From an uncultured Bacteroidales bacterium (GTDB taxonomy: Bacteria; Bacteroidota; Bacteroidia; Bacteroidales; Paludibacteraceae), in contig CADCDS010000004.1 in NCBI GenBank assembly GCA_902800215.1, positions 1 to 64,000 of the forward strand: a stretch of DNA of 64,000 bases. The letters run 5' to 3'. A program made the translations under genes and the position numbers. This document shows positions 15,259-24,688 of the stretch, one piece after another. The notes under the pieces were generated by a model that saw nothing but the letters and a program-made list of their open reading frames with translations, was not told the DNA's origin and did not search any database. Every line of letters starts with the position of its first letter. Position 1 is the first letter of the stretch.

Positions 15259-15290
15259 CAAAGGTACTGCTTTTTTTTGATATATGCAAA
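15259..15290 (-). promoter_or_regulatory. Promoter of the XRE regulator
   Basis: Minus strand TTTG (15290-15287), 20-bp spacer containing ATATATCAAAAAAAAGCAG, TACCTTTG (15266-15259). AAAGCAATCATTA occurs twice between it and the start codon. Confidence 0.75.
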
Positions 15291-15306
15291 TAATCGGGTG
15301 ATTTTT

Positions 15307-16491
15307 TTATTTCTGGGATTGTTGTTGGCCGGTGGTGGGGAGTTTGAGTTTTTCGTTGAGGGCCTTGATGGAATAGTCGGCAGGGGCTTTCACGAGGGTG
15401 ACTACCCAGGATTTCAGGGTCTCGTCCCAAGTTTGGTTCGTTACCATCCGGCAGACGTCGTCAAAGGTGACTTTTTTGTTGGTTTTCTTGGCCATAGCCT
15501 TCCGCATCTTCCGGTCTTTTCTCCATGCTTTTTGATATTCCGGTGTCAATTCGCAGGCCTCTTCAATGATCACATTGACGCTATATTGGCCGGTGCCATA
15601 GTGCTGTACGAGTTGCTGGTTCTCATCGACGAGTTCCATATAGGAACGAGGCACGATAAAACTCTCTCCTACCAGTTGGTACGGTGCTTCATGACCGGGT
15701 TGGCGCACATAGACAAGGGTGCCGTTGGGACTTTTCTCAATAGCCGCCGAGTCGATGGGGATGGAGAGAACAAATTCTCCGAGTACTTGGTTCTGATGCA
15801 GCGAAGGGGTGAAATCCATCCAGGACGAGATGATCTGAATGGTCATCTTAAAGTTAAAACTTTTTCGTTGCGCGAAAGAGAATCGGATAGGCAAGGTGGT
15901 GTTGGGAAGATGAGAGCGATAGGGGTTGATGATGACGGAATCCAGCACCATCTCAAACTTAGAATGATCCAAGAGGCGGTTCAGTTTATCTCTATTGAGA
16001 TGGCAGGAGATATAGAAGGCGGTATCCTCCCCTATTTTAGCGAGACATCCGATGCCGTTGAACTGAATGCCCGTCGGGTCGAGCGTACCGAGTTTAGAGC
16101 CGGTAGAATAAAAATCGTTGAGGGCATAGAGGGTTCCGATCGAATCGGTGTACCGGCATTCTTTCTGCGCATTCTCGAGCCATTCCTGTTTGTTTCTACG
16201 ATCGAGCGTGATGAGTTTGCCCAGTGCCTGAACGCCCAAATCGACAATAGTGGACACACAGCCGGAAGCGGCACCGATCGCCGCATTGGCTAAGGAAGTT
16301 AAGAGATCCGAACCGAAACCTCTGGTGTTTCTTAAATCCAGCAGTTCATCCCCAAGAGAGGGGTCGGTATAGATGCGCGTCTCATAGACGATCACCGGTT
16401 TGGAAGCCGCAGGTATGTCTTTTTTTTGCGCCTGGAGGCTGGTGCCGAAGGTCCAAAGGAGGGCAGAAATCAATACGATAATCTTTTTCAT
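15307..16491 (-). CDS. Exported protein of the CHASE2 operon, unknown function
   Basis: The 394-residue product has a signal peptide (MKKIIVLISALLWTFGTSLQAQ). Residues 55-85 hold a glycine- and alanine-rich segment (LLTSLANAAIGAASGCVSTIVDLGVQALG), possibly membrane-inserting. The rest is soluble, with a long beta-rich middle part and a basic helical region near the C-terminus (KAWRKDRKMRKAMAKKTNKK). I do not recognise the family. It is the last gene of an operon with FecR-like and CHASE2 proteins; its start lies 1 nt from the stop of the FecR-like gene. Confidence 0.7.
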   Translation of the reverse strand: MKKIIVLISALLWTFGTSLQAQKKDIPAASKPVIVYETRIYTDPSLGDELLDLRNTRGFGSDLLTSLANAAIGAASGCVSTIVDLGVQALGKLITLDRRNKQEWLENAQKECRYTDSIGTLYALNDFYSTGSKLGTLDPTGIQFNGIGCLAKIGEDTAFYISCHLNRDKLNRLLDHSKFEMVLDSVIINPYRSHLPNTTLPIRFSFAQRKSFNFKMTIQIISSWMDFTPSLHQNQVLGEFVLSIPIDSAAIEKSPNGTLVYVRQPGHEAPYQLVGESFIVPRSYMELVDENQQLVQHYGTGQYSVNVIIEEACELTPEYQKAWRKDRKMRKAMAKKTNKKVTFDDVCRMVTNQTWDETLKSWVVTLVKAPADYSIKALNEKLKLPTTGQQQSQK

Positions 16492-16492
16492 A

Positions 16493-17320
16493 TCACCACA
16501 TGTATTTAACGTCTAAGCCGGTGTCTTCACCATCGGCAGTAGAGAGGAATTGCAATTCAAAATCGAGCATGGCGGTATCATAATCAAATTCGGAAACCAC
16601 CATCACATACACGTCACACTCCCTATCGGGGAAGAAGATGTCCCGGATGGCTGAGCAAGTGCCGTTGGGAGAGGCGGGACAAGCGGTATATTCCTCATCC
16701 GGATGCGCCACATAGCACAAGCAGACGGTATTGGTGCGGGTATTGACATGGAGGACATTATAATAGTAATCCACGGGCATCTTGTTCTCGAAGATGAAGT
16801 CGAGATTCCCCCAGGCTGTCTTTTTGATAAAAGCGAGTCCGTCTGTTTGCGGAGAGGGTTGTCCGGAACAGGCTTGCGCAGCAATCCATGCGAAATGCTT
16901 GGCAATCATAGCGATCGAATCGCTATTGACGATCATCCGTTCGGAACTTAAGGTAGTGGAAGATGCAGCAGATGGTTTGCCTCTCCCGGCATAGATCTCC
17001 TTATTCACCCGTGCCAGTACGGCAGCATTGGAGCGTTTGGCTTTATCCACCAGATGGGAGACGGATTCCACACCTTCGTTTTTCGCCGGATAGACCATAC
17101 CGGTTTGGATATCTTCCATCAGGATTTGCGATCCGGCGGTTATGCGAATAGAGTCAATACCGCTCACCAAGAGTCCGTTATACACGGTTTTCCATGCCGG
17201 GGCGTTACCGGTATGCTTCTTGTACTCGACGGTGCCTTCATGTCCGAAGACTCTATACTGGGCCTGTACGGTAAGCCATCCGCAGGCTATGCAGAGAATG
17301 AGAGAGAAGATGCGTTTCAT
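16493..17320 (-). CDS. Exported FecR-like domain protein
   Basis: A 275-residue exported protein (signal peptide MKRIFSLILCIACGWLTVQAQ). Residues 22-90 look like a FecR-type beta domain (YRVFGHEGTVEYKKHTGNAPAWKTV..., GSQILMED), a fold in which a periplasmic domain senses or displays a charged surface. The second half has Cys-rich and aspartate-rich stretches (CSAIRDIFFPDRECDVYVMVV) typical of small beta sandwiches. The gene overlaps the CHASE2 gene by 4 nt. A related N-terminal arrangement appears in the 21334-22197 protein. The FecR link is by resemblance only. Confidence 0.55.
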   Translation of the reverse strand: MKRIFSLILCIACGWLTVQAQYRVFGHEGTVEYKKHTGNAPAWKTVYNGLLVSGIDSIRITAGSQILMEDIQTGMVYPAKNEGVESVSHLVDKAKRSNAAVLARVNKEIYAGRGKPSAASSTTLSSERMIVNSDSIAMIAKHFAWIAAQACSGQPSPQTDGLAFIKKTAWGNLDFIFENKMPVDYYYNVLHVNTRTNTVCLCYVAHPDEEYTACPASPNGTCSAIRDIFFPDRECDVYVMVVSEFDYDTAMLDFELQFLSTADGEDTGLDVKYMW

Positions 17321-18477
17321 TTCTTATGGATATGTTTTTTAGTAAAAGCAATGATTGCCGTTATGATGCCATAGGATGCGAACCAGAGGTCAAAAGCCAA
17401 GGTACCGAATCCTAACATGAGGATAGACGGAGCAAAATCGACGTAGGTGTGGTGATTCTCAAAAACGATACAACCGCATACGACCAGCACATACATGATT
17501 GCAAACTGGCAGATACGGATGAGCAGGTTTCCGACATTACTCATGGTGCGTCTTGCCAGAAGCAGCAGGGCGACGAAGATGAGGCAGATAGAGACGGCAA
17601 TGAGCCAGTTTTTCCACGATTGGAAAGTGCGGATATAGGAAGCTTGCAGGATCGTCTCGACGGCATAGGCGTGAATCATCACACCGGGGACATAGCCATG
17701 GAGGGGCGTTATTCTCATATCCTCCATGTCTTTCACATCGCCGATCATCACCACTTTGTGCGCTATCCAGGCTTGTATATCCGGATCATCCAGATCGTCG
17801 GCATCGATGACGGGAATGACAAAACGGGTGTAGTCGATCGTCTCCACCTCGTTACCGCGTGCGATGAGCTGTTGCGCCATTTCGGGATTGGCGATAGAGG
17901 CGATCTTGAGCTCCATGCTCATGAGCGTATCTCCATCGGTTTTCAGGACGAACGGGCGGAAATGACGAAGCACTTTCTGTTCCTTCGCCGGATCGATATT
18001 GGTATATCCCACCACCGGATTATGTTTTTCCTCGTAGTAAGACATCGGGGATTGCTTGTAACAACCGTTGCTATCAGGTACGGCTTTGGTGCATCCGACG
18101 AGACGGTTGGCAGGGTCCAAGACGGTAGCCAAAAGCAAGGAGTCAACATCTTCCTGATAGACTTTGAAATGCACATCGAGACCGATCGCCAGCGGTTCCG
18201 TCGCTGCGATTTTCCGGATGTCCATCAGAACTTGCTTTCTGTCATGCTTATCCACACTGACGACCACGATATCGGGGCTGGAGGGATGAACGGATTGATT
18301 CTCTTTTACGGCATTATAGATATCGGATGTCTCGAAGTCCATCTCTTTCTCGAGCGGCGCGAAGACACCTAAACTGACTACATCATAGATGATAAAACGG
18401 GTCAGCAGGAGTGCGATTACCGTAATAGCCGCTACGTGCAGTCCCTCTTTCCACCATTTGGAATGAAACGTTTTCAT
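17317..18477 (-). CDS. CHASE2-domain membrane protein
   Basis: The 386-residue product has one N-terminal transmembrane segment (about residues 12-32), a periplasmic domain of some 230 residues and three C-terminal transmembrane segments (about 288-308, 320-345, 350-378). The periplasmic part carries CHASE2 hallmarks: PDIVVVSVD, a PLAIGLDVHF motif and GDVKDMEDMRITPLHGYVPGVMIHAYAVETIL. CHASE2 is an extracytoplasmic sensor domain normally joined to a kinase, cyclase or protease-like effector. Here no cytoplasmic effector follows the last helix, so it may signal through partners in the operon. First gene of its operon, with its own promoter directly after the CHAT gene. Confidence 0.85.
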   Translation of the reverse strand: MKTFHSKWWKEGLHVAAITVIALLLTRFIIYDVVSLGVFAPLEKEMDFETSDIYNAVKENQSVHPSSPDIVVVSVDKHDRKQVLMDIRKIAATEPLAIGLDVHFKVYQEDVDSLLLATVLDPANRLVGCTKAVPDSNGCYKQSPMSYYEEKHNPVVGYTNIDPAKEQKVLRHFRPFVLKTDGDTLMSMELKIASIANPEMAQQLIARGNEVETIDYTRFVIPVIDADDLDDPDIQAWIAHKVVMIGDVKDMEDMRITPLHGYVPGVMIHAYAVETILQASYIRTFQSWKNWLIAVSICLIFVALLLLARRTMSNVGNLLIRICQFAIMYVLVVCGCIVFENHHTYVDFAPSILMLGFGTLAFDLWFASYGIITAIIAFTKKHIHKK

Positions 18478-18504
18478 AGAGCAGATTGTTTGTTAATTCG
18501 GCTG

Positions 18505-18536
18505 CAAAGGTACAACATTTTTTTGATATACGCAAA
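18505..18536 (-). promoter_or_regulatory. Promoter of the CHASE2 operon
   Basis: Minus strand TTTG (18536-18533), 20-bp spacer, TACCTTTG (18512-18505), 28 nt upstream of the CHASE2 start. Confidence 0.8.
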
Positions 18537-18550
18537 TTATTTTGGTATTT

Positions 18551-21337
18551 TTAATCCAACAATATAAATCCGGCCCAGAAGTAGGGAGAAGTATAAGGTT
18601 GAGTGGTTGTCGTTTCGGATGTTGAAGACTTGCTTTTGTCTTTGCTTTTAGTTTTAGTAACCGTTGGCGAAGTTGTTCGTGTTTCGGTAACGGTATAGTT
18701 CCGCACCTCCTGCTGGGCATTCCGGAAGGCCTGGCGTTTGGACTGGCCGCTACTAAGATGACGATAGAAAGCGGTCATGAGGCGCTGCGTGGCATCGTCA
18801 TCCACTTTCCATAAGGTCATGAGGATGGTTTGTGCACCGGCTATCTTAAAGGCACGCTGGAGACCGAAGACACCATCACCGGTAATGTCACCTAAGCCGG
18901 TCTCACAGGCAGAGAGGGCCACTATATCGGTGGTTCGGAAATCGAGATTGGAGATTTCTTTGGCGGTAAGGATACCGTCATCTACTCCTTCCGGCAAGGT
19001 CTTGCTATGACCGCTTAATGCCACATTCGCTCCGGTGAAAAGCAAGCCGCAGCGGTCCAAAGGATCGATCGATCGGTTCTCCTGATTGACGCCGCCGCGC
19101 TGACGGAAATACTGCTCTTTTTTCGCCTTGGCATCATCCCAGAAGAAACCATGCGTAGCTATATGCAAGATACTCGGATGTTTGCCTGTTAAGGCCTTAA
19201 ACGATTCCTCACAGGCATTATCCCATGCATACACCGTCACATCTATCTTCTTTTTCTGCAAGATCGGTTGGATGGTATCGATCTCTTTTTTGGTACCGGG
19301 AAGATTGGAGGCCAGGGAACGCTGAACGGTATCTCCGGAGAAATTGACAATCGATATTTTTGCCATATCCCGATACCGGTCTGCATTGGCTAACATTACG
19401 CTGGTGTCACGCAGGTTATAGTTAATATCGCCGTACAAGGCAGCTGTTTTGTATTTCATTTTATCAGGCCGCAATACGAGTTCACGCGTAGAGGACACGC
19501 GAACCATGTTATAGACATCGCTCATGGTATGCGACTCATCGAACGGCAGGTTCTCGACAGCCAATTGGTACAACACGCCTGTTGGCGCAAAGAAAACCTC
19601 ATCGCCTCGGTTGATATACTTCTGTATCTTGCTCCAGACAATCTGCGACAACTGCATGCCATATCCGTTATAGTCATACACCTGTTTGATAGCGGAAGAA
19701 AGGGATACGCCTGCCAATCCGGCCACTTGATTCTCCTCGAAGAGCGGTATCATGATCGGATAGGAGCATGTGTCGCGCAGCAGCAAGGCGCAATACATCG
19801 TGCTGTCTTCATTGAGCGGAGCAGACATAAACTCAATCGCTACCTGCCGGGGTTTTAACACAGCACGCACGCTATCCCAGAAGATGTTCCATTGCCGTAG
19901 GTTTTCACGATAAGCGGCACTGGAGCGAGTGATGGATTTTTCCAATTGTTCCGCCTCTTTCCGCAGCTGTACCAAGTATTGGGATTGCGGATTCTTTTCT
20001 TCCATGACTATCATCTTCTGTTTAATAGTCGTTAACTCATTCCACTGCCGAATAAGAGCTGTGTCCCCGCTCTCCGTAATAGAAAGACGAATGGCATTGG
20101 AGGAATTCAGTAAGAGACCTTTGGTAAATAACTCATTGTTATATGCGAAAGAAGAGATAGTCGGATTTTGTGAGTGATAACGATATACAAATTCAGGATA
20201 TACGGATTCGTATTTGTTTTTTATCGTGTTCCAATACGAATTTCTTTGCTGCTCAGACATATAGTTGAGAGACTGTACAAAACACGATTTGCTAATCTCT
20301 TGGGCTCGAAGCAAATAATCTTCCGCTTTCGAATAATCACCGGCATTGCCGTATAATATCCCTATATCATTGAGTACAAATGCATAATCAGGATGGTTTT
20401 CTCCCAATGCAGTCTTGATGATTTCCAAGGATTGAAGATAACATTGCTCCGCCTTCGGTTGATTGCGGTTCGCTCTATATAGATTTCCTAAATTATCAAG
20501 GGATGTAGCATAATTCGGATGATTTTCTCCCAAGGTTATTTTAGATATATTCGAGGCCTGCAAATAACACTGCTCAGCATTCGAATAATCACCCATGTCG
20601 CCATACAGAAGTCCCAAATTATTGAGGGAAGAGGCGTAAGCAGCGTGGTTCTCTCCCAATGTGTCCTTAATGATTGCTAAGGCCTGAAGATAACATTGTT
20701 TCGCCTTCGGATAATCCTTCGAATTTCTATATAGGTTTCCTAAATTATTAAGCAGCGATGCATAATCCGGATGTTTCTCGCCCAATACGGATTTTACGAT
20801 TTCTAACGATTGAAGAAAGCATTGCTCCGCTTTCGAATAATCGCCGATATTTCTATATAGGTTTCCTAAATTATTGAGAGAAGATGCGTAGGCTGCTTGA
20901 TTCTCGCCTAACGTGGTTTTGACCAACTCCAAGGACTGAAGGTAATATTGCTCCGCCTTGGAATAATCACCGGTATTTTTGTATAAGTTACCTAAATTGT
21001 TAAGCAAAGACGCATAAGCAGCATGATTTTCTTCCGGCGCATTGCTATAAACGTTGTACGCCTGCAGATAATACTGCTCCGCCTTCGTATAATCGCCTAT
21101 ATCATTATACAGGAGTCCTAAATTATTCAACGAAAGGGCATAGTCCGGATGGTTCTCGCCCAACGCTATTTTATTGATTTGTAACGCCCGCAAATACAAT
21201 AACTCGGCTTTCGCATATTCGCCATTTTCATGATATCGAGCGCCTGCATTATTGAGCGATGAAGCGTAATCTTCTTGAGCCGCCACACCGAGGCAAAAAC
21301 CGATAACTAAGAACGATAGGGCAATAACTCTTCTCAT
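18551..21337 (-). CDS. Exported TPR-CHAT protein
   Basis: The 928-residue product begins with a signal peptide (MRRVIALSFLVIGFCLGVAAQ). Residues about 25-355 are eight kinesin-light-chain-like TPR units of 42 residues, each with NNLGxLY, GDYSKAEQ and LGENHPDYA phrases. A helical linker follows. The C-terminal 350 or so residues form a CHAT domain, a caspase-fold peptidase. The predicted catalytic His is in ILHIATHGFFW and the Cys in VALSACETGLG. The end (SPYFWAGFILLD) is also canonical. CHAT proteins are usually cytoplasmic, so an exported one next to a secreted caspase is notable. The start overlaps the upstream DUF4384-like gene by 4 nt. Dyad residues are intact; the substrate is unknown. 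Confidence 0.9.
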   Translation of the reverse strand: MRRVIALSFLVIGFCLGVAAQEDYASSLNNAGARYHENGEYAKAELLYLRALQINKIALGENHPDYALSLNNLGLLYNDIGDYTKAEQYYLQAYNVYSNAPEENHAAYASLLNNLGNLYKNTGDYSKAEQYYLQSLELVKTTLGENQAAYASSLNNLGNLYRNIGDYSKAEQCFLQSLEIVKSVLGEKHPDYASLLNNLGNLYRNSKDYPKAKQCYLQALAIIKDTLGENHAAYASSLNNLGLLYGDMGDYSNAEQCYLQASNISKITLGENHPNYATSLDNLGNLYRANRNQPKAEQCYLQSLEIIKTALGENHPDYAFVLNDIGILYGNAGDYSKAEDYLLRAQEISKSCFVQSLNYMSEQQRNSYWNTIKNKYESVYPEFVYRYHSQNPTISSFAYNNELFTKGLLLNSSNAIRLSITESGDTALIRQWNELTTIKQKMIVMEEKNPQSQYLVQLRKEAEQLEKSITRSSAAYRENLRQWNIFWDSVRAVLKPRQVAIEFMSAPLNEDSTMYCALLLRDTCSYPIMIPLFEENQVAGLAGVSLSSAIKQVYDYNGYGMQLSQIVWSKIQKYINRGDEVFFAPTGVLYQLAVENLPFDESHTMSDVYNMVRVSSTRELVLRPDKMKYKTAALYGDINYNLRDTSVMLANADRYRDMAKISIVNFSGDTVQRSLASNLPGTKKEIDTIQPILQKKKIDVTVYAWDNACEESFKALTGKHPSILHIATHGFFWDDAKAKKEQYFRQRGGVNQENRSIDPLDRCGLLFTGANVALSGHSKTLPEGVDDGILTAKEISNLDFRTTDIVALSACETGLGDITGDGVFGLQRAFKIAGAQTILMTLWKVDDDATQRLMTAFYRHLSSGQSKRQAFRNAQQEVRNYTVTETRTTSPTVTKTKSKDKSKSSTSETTTTQPYTSPYFWAGFILLD
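20272..21265 (-). repeat. Tandem 126-bp coding repeats (TPR array)
   Basis: Eight TPR units in the CHAT protein give a 126-bp DNA period. Units 2 to 7 are most alike, so copy number could vary between strains. Confidence 0.85.
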
Positions 21338-22197
21338 GGCTTTAGGATATCAATGAAATGGGTGCTGACATATCCCATATCAACCGGTTCCTCGAGAGAA
21401 ACATTATTTGCTGTGGGGTTCGCCATCTCGGTTTGAGCCATTCGGAGAACCTGCGCTATGTTGAATGGTTCGGTATGTGCCATCAAAGTCAGTTCATCCG
21501 AGGTTCCGGCAGGTGCGAACGAAACAGGAAGGGAGGGTAAACGGATGATGGATTGAGGAGGGATATACACGTCAGATAGTGAATCTATTTTACTGACAGG
21601 CAACAGAACGAACTTTTCCCCTGCCGGATCACGGTCTATGATATTGGTATAAAGGGGAAGGTTGGTATGGTTTTCGATCTGAAAGATAACCGTCTGTCCT
21701 TCTTCGACATTTCGGACAGGCTCTAATGTGTATTTGTCAAGCAGTTGAAAATCAACCCTTTTGGTGGCAGATTTTTGCACCAAGGCATGCGCAATGCTCA
21801 GGTCAATGCTTTCGCTGCGATAGGTTATCCCTTGGAGCGCTTGAGGCTCGTTTTCGCCCGAATCATAACCTAACAAATGCACATACAAGCGTTGGATATA
21901 TTCTTTCGGAAGCGTAGGCGCATTTTCTCCCTGCGACTTGATAAGCGACTGTACCGTTTGCGGAAGGCGGGACTGGATTGAATATTTTTTGTTATTATCG
22001 CGGTCCAAAATAACAATATGCCCGTATTCTTCCGTGGTTAGCAAATCATCTTCATGCAGTATATCTGCCACAAACACATCATGGCACGTGTTCTCACGTT
22101 GCACCTGCGCTCTTCCGTTAATAGAGAAAGCGTATAGTTGTGCGATGCCGGATATCGCAACAAAAACAGCACCTATGGTAGCAAGGAATCGTTTCAT
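21334..22197 (-). CDS. Exported DUF4384-like protein
   Basis: A 287-residue exported protein (signal MKRFLATIGAVFVAISGIAQ). Residues 22-90 resemble a FecR-like beta domain (AFSINGRAQVQ..., LLTTEEYGHIVILDRDN). Residues about 150-250 match the DUF4384 pattern: LDKYTLEPVRNVEEGQTVIFQIENHTNLPLYTNIID, then IPPQSIIRLPS, a fold often fused or adjacent to caspase-like peptidases. The gene sits between the caspase and CHAT genes with 4-nt overlaps on both sides, which suggests stoichiometric expression. It is probably an accessory or substrate-presenting partner; that role is inferred from position. Confidence 0.72.
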   Translation of the reverse strand: MKRFLATIGAVFVAISGIAQLYAFSINGRAQVQRENTCHDVFVADILHEDDLLTTEEYGHIVILDRDNNKKYSIQSRLPQTVQSLIKSQGENAPTLPKEYIQRLYVHLLGYDSGENEPQALQGITYRSESIDLSIAHALVQKSATKRVDFQLLDKYTLEPVRNVEEGQTVIFQIENHTNLPLYTNIIDRDPAGEKFVLLPVSKIDSLSDVYIPPQSIIRLPSLPVSFAPAGTSDELTLMAHTEPFNIAQVLRMAQTEMANPTANNVSLEEPVDMGYVSTHFIDILKP

Positions 22198-23831
22198 GGA
22201 TTATTTTTCTTAACATGCAGCAAAACATATTCTCCAATCTTATTCTCACAAAGAGGAGTTTGCTTGCCGCCGGTTTTCTCGTGAACATACTTAAGGATAT
22301 AATCCCATAGCTGCTGCGTTGTTATCTCTCCTTCCTCATTCGCTATATTTCCATTAATCGCATTCAAAATAGCGCGTGTGAAAACGCCGTTCCCCAAGTC
22401 ATCTATTTCTGCTGACTTCTCACCCGACGTGCTGGAATAGAAGCCGAGAACACCCGGAGTGGCAAGCGTAATTCCTTTGGTATTGCCTTTCGTCCCGTAC
22501 ATAGCGCCGCTATGGCATGCGTCCATGAAAACGATAACATGACTATGCTTGTTCACCATATCGGTCATTCGCTTGCGGATAAAGTCAAATTCCACACCGT
22601 TGTAGTAGTCCCTGGCAGATGCATCATAGGTCACAAAATAGCTTTCGTCATTTTCATTGATACCGTGTCCCGAGAAAAACAGCATCACCACATCGTCCTG
22701 ATTGACGCTATTGCTAAGTTCCGACAGTTTGGTGCGGATATTTTTTGTCGTCGCCTTCTGATTGAGAATAACAGTACTATCAATGTAGCCGTACATCTGC
22801 AAGTCGGTGTGCATGATGGCCCGCACAAAATCTTGCGCATCCTTGTCTGCATAATTCAGGTTATGAAGGTCAAGAGCCGGGTATTCGCTGATGCCTACTG
22901 CAAAAACATGAAGGGTGGGTTTGGGTTTTTGGCCTGCATACATCATTTTTATGGATTGAGGGTCCGCCCATATGCCGTTCGCATCTTGTAAGAAGATTTT
23001 TATCTTCACTTCGTCGCCTACAATCTGAGGCATGGGCAATTCCACTTCCTCGCCTTTCTCTATTTTCGCTCCCTTCTCCACTCCGGTAGAAATCGGATTC
23101 ACCACACCCCCGTTCACTTCAAACGTAACAGTATAGCTGCCCGGACTTAGGTTCGTCGTGTACCTCAGACGAATCGTATTCGTCTCATACGTGCTCCCGG
23201 TAGCAGGTGATAGAATCTGACAGGTCGGCTTGGTGATCATATTCGTTTTTCCGGCGGACGTCGTTTGAGAAGGCGCAAGGCTGTCCGGGTTCGTACCTGT
23301 GCGTTTAGCAATCGCCCTCTGCACGTACTCATAGGCCCTTTTCAAATCGTAGTCGTTCAAGATCTCGTCCGGTTTGGACGAGTCCCAATTCTGGCAATAA
23401 AACTTCTCCTCCGATGAATCCAAACGAATAGACTTGTATTGGCCTTTACGAATATACCAGAACTCTCCTGTTCCCAATTCAATGATCCCCCATCCTTCTT
23501 TCTCTCGCATACATAAGACAGGTATGGACGAAAACATATCCGTCCCCGGATAACACGCCACATCCTCTAATTGCGGCGGAAGATACCATTGCTTATAGTT
23601 ATCACTCCGTATCACCCCCCACTTACGCCCTTTCACGCTACAAACTGCAAAATATTGCCGGCCGTCATAAATGCCTATTTCACGGACATCCAGATAGACG
23701 GGTTCTACCTCCCACTTCTTTGTGTGTGAGTTGTATATTCCATAATGGTTTTCTTCTGATTTGATTACCACTTGCGATACTGCCATCAAGGAGAAGAGCA
23801 GAGAGAAAAGCAGGAGATAAAAACGTTTCAT
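22194..23831 (-). CDS. Exported caspase-like peptidase (C14 type) with WG repeats
   Basis: The 545-residue product has a signal peptide (MKRFYLLLFSLLFSLMAVSQ), then a WG-repeat-like beta region (about residues 30-150) with YGIYNSHTKKWEV, RKWGVIRSD and GWGIIELGTG. A low-complexity linker and an Ig-like domain (about 205-290) follow. The C-terminal 245 residues are a caspase p20-type domain. Predicted catalytic residues are His in MLFFSGHGIN and Cys in VFMDACHSGAM, both present. Such metacaspase-related enzymes usually cleave after basic residues. The target here is unknown. The start lies 36 nt after the barrel gene's stop. Confidence 0.9.
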   Translation of the reverse strand: MKRFYLLLFSLLFSLMAVSQVVIKSEENHYGIYNSHTKKWEVEPVYLDVREIGIYDGRQYFAVCSVKGRKWGVIRSDNYKQWYLPPQLEDVACYPGTDMFSSIPVLCMREKEGWGIIELGTGEFWYIRKGQYKSIRLDSSEEKFYCQNWDSSKPDEILNDYDLKRAYEYVQRAIAKRTGTNPDSLAPSQTTSAGKTNMITKPTCQILSPATGSTYETNTIRLRYTTNLSPGSYTVTFEVNGGVVNPISTGVEKGAKIEKGEEVELPMPQIVGDEVKIKIFLQDANGIWADPQSIKMMYAGQKPKPTLHVFAVGISEYPALDLHNLNYADKDAQDFVRAIMHTDLQMYGYIDSTVILNQKATTKNIRTKLSELSNSVNQDDVVMLFFSGHGINENDESYFVTYDASARDYYNGVEFDFIRKRMTDMVNKHSHVIVFMDACHSGAMYGTKGNTKGITLATPGVLGFYSSTSGEKSAEIDDLGNGVFTRAILNAINGNIANEEGEITTQQLWDYILKYVHEKTGGKQTPLCENKIGEYVLLHVKKNNP

Positions 23832-23867
23832 GGTAAAAGTTGGTTATATTACATTAATAGTAAAAAA

Positions 23868-24686
23868 TTATTGTTTATTATTCTCGTTTTTGCGAACCGG
23901 ATTGCCCAAATGCAGTTGGGCGGTGAGATAAATACCCTGGGGTACTAAAGCTGTATTACCTCTGAGAGGATGACGGTATTCCGCCTTTAATTCTATTGGT
24001 AGAGCGGCAGTAGGGGTTAATACTATACCCGCTCCTCCAAACGTTCCCAGAAAAAAGTTCTGTTCCGGTGCCTCCGGATGCTCTTTGTAATAGGACGTAA
24101 ACATTTTATCCCATAGTTTTGTGATATCAACCGATATGCCGCCATACAACTCAGCTGCACACCACTTGGTTATAGGGATATAAACTTTCAACGCGGGCTT
24201 ATAAGCAAACCACATCGTGTTTCCATCTGCTTTGATCACATCGGTCTTTTCTTTACCTCCTCTTTGATACAAAGACAACACATCTCCGGGATAGGCGTGC
24301 GGAGTATTGACTCCCATCTCAAAATTGAAAAGCGACATACCAAAAAGTCTTGCACGTATCTCAAACATCTCGAAATTGAGAATATGGCGTCTTCCAAAAT
24401 ACTGCGTCGTGTTAACTCCAGAGTCGGGGAGCAGAAAATAGGACGAATAGCCGAAACTAAAAATGGATATCATGCCACGACCGGAGTGGTCATAGTACCG
24501 CTGTAACAAAGGCCGTTTCTCCACCTTCATTTTCGGATGCGACACATTACTCTGCTCCGGAAGAATAAACGAACTCGGTTGGGGTGCAACAAAAGCAGCA
24601 CCGTCATCTGTCTGAGCAGTCGCGATGTTAGCCGGTAATAAACTTACGAACAAAATCAGTACTAACAGTTCTATTGCTTTTTTCAT
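23868..24686 (-). CDS. Outer-membrane beta-barrel protein of the caspase operon
   Basis: A 272-residue protein with a signal peptide (MKKAIELLVLILFVSLLPANIATAQ). The mature part is made of alternating hydrophobic strands (MISIFSFGYSSYFLL, FLGTFGGAGIVL, IYLTAQLHLGNP) with aromatic residues at strand ends, the look of a small outer-membrane barrel. It starts 2 nt after the lipoprotein gene, so the two are coupled. It may anchor or export the peptidases; this is inferred from context. Ligands and strand count cannot be fixed by eye. Confidence 0.7.
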   Translation of the reverse strand: MKKAIELLVLILFVSLLPANIATAQTDDGAAFVAPQPSSFILPEQSNVSHPKMKVEKRPLLQRYYDHSGRGMISIFSFGYSSYFLLPDSGVNTTQYFGRRHILNFEMFEIRARLFGMSLFNFEMGVNTPHAYPGDVLSLYQRGGKEKTDVIKADGNTMWFAYKPALKVYIPITKWCAAELYGGISVDITKLWDKMFTSYYKEHPEAPEQNFFLGTFGGAGIVLTPTAALPIELKAEYRHPLRGNTALVPQGIYLTAQLHLGNPVRKNENNKQ

Positions 24687-24688
24687 AA

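Noticed and set aside
20272..21265. Regular 126-bp repeats that resemble an array
   Set aside because: They are in-frame TPR coding units of the CHAT protein, not CRISPR: no spacers of constant length and no cas genes.
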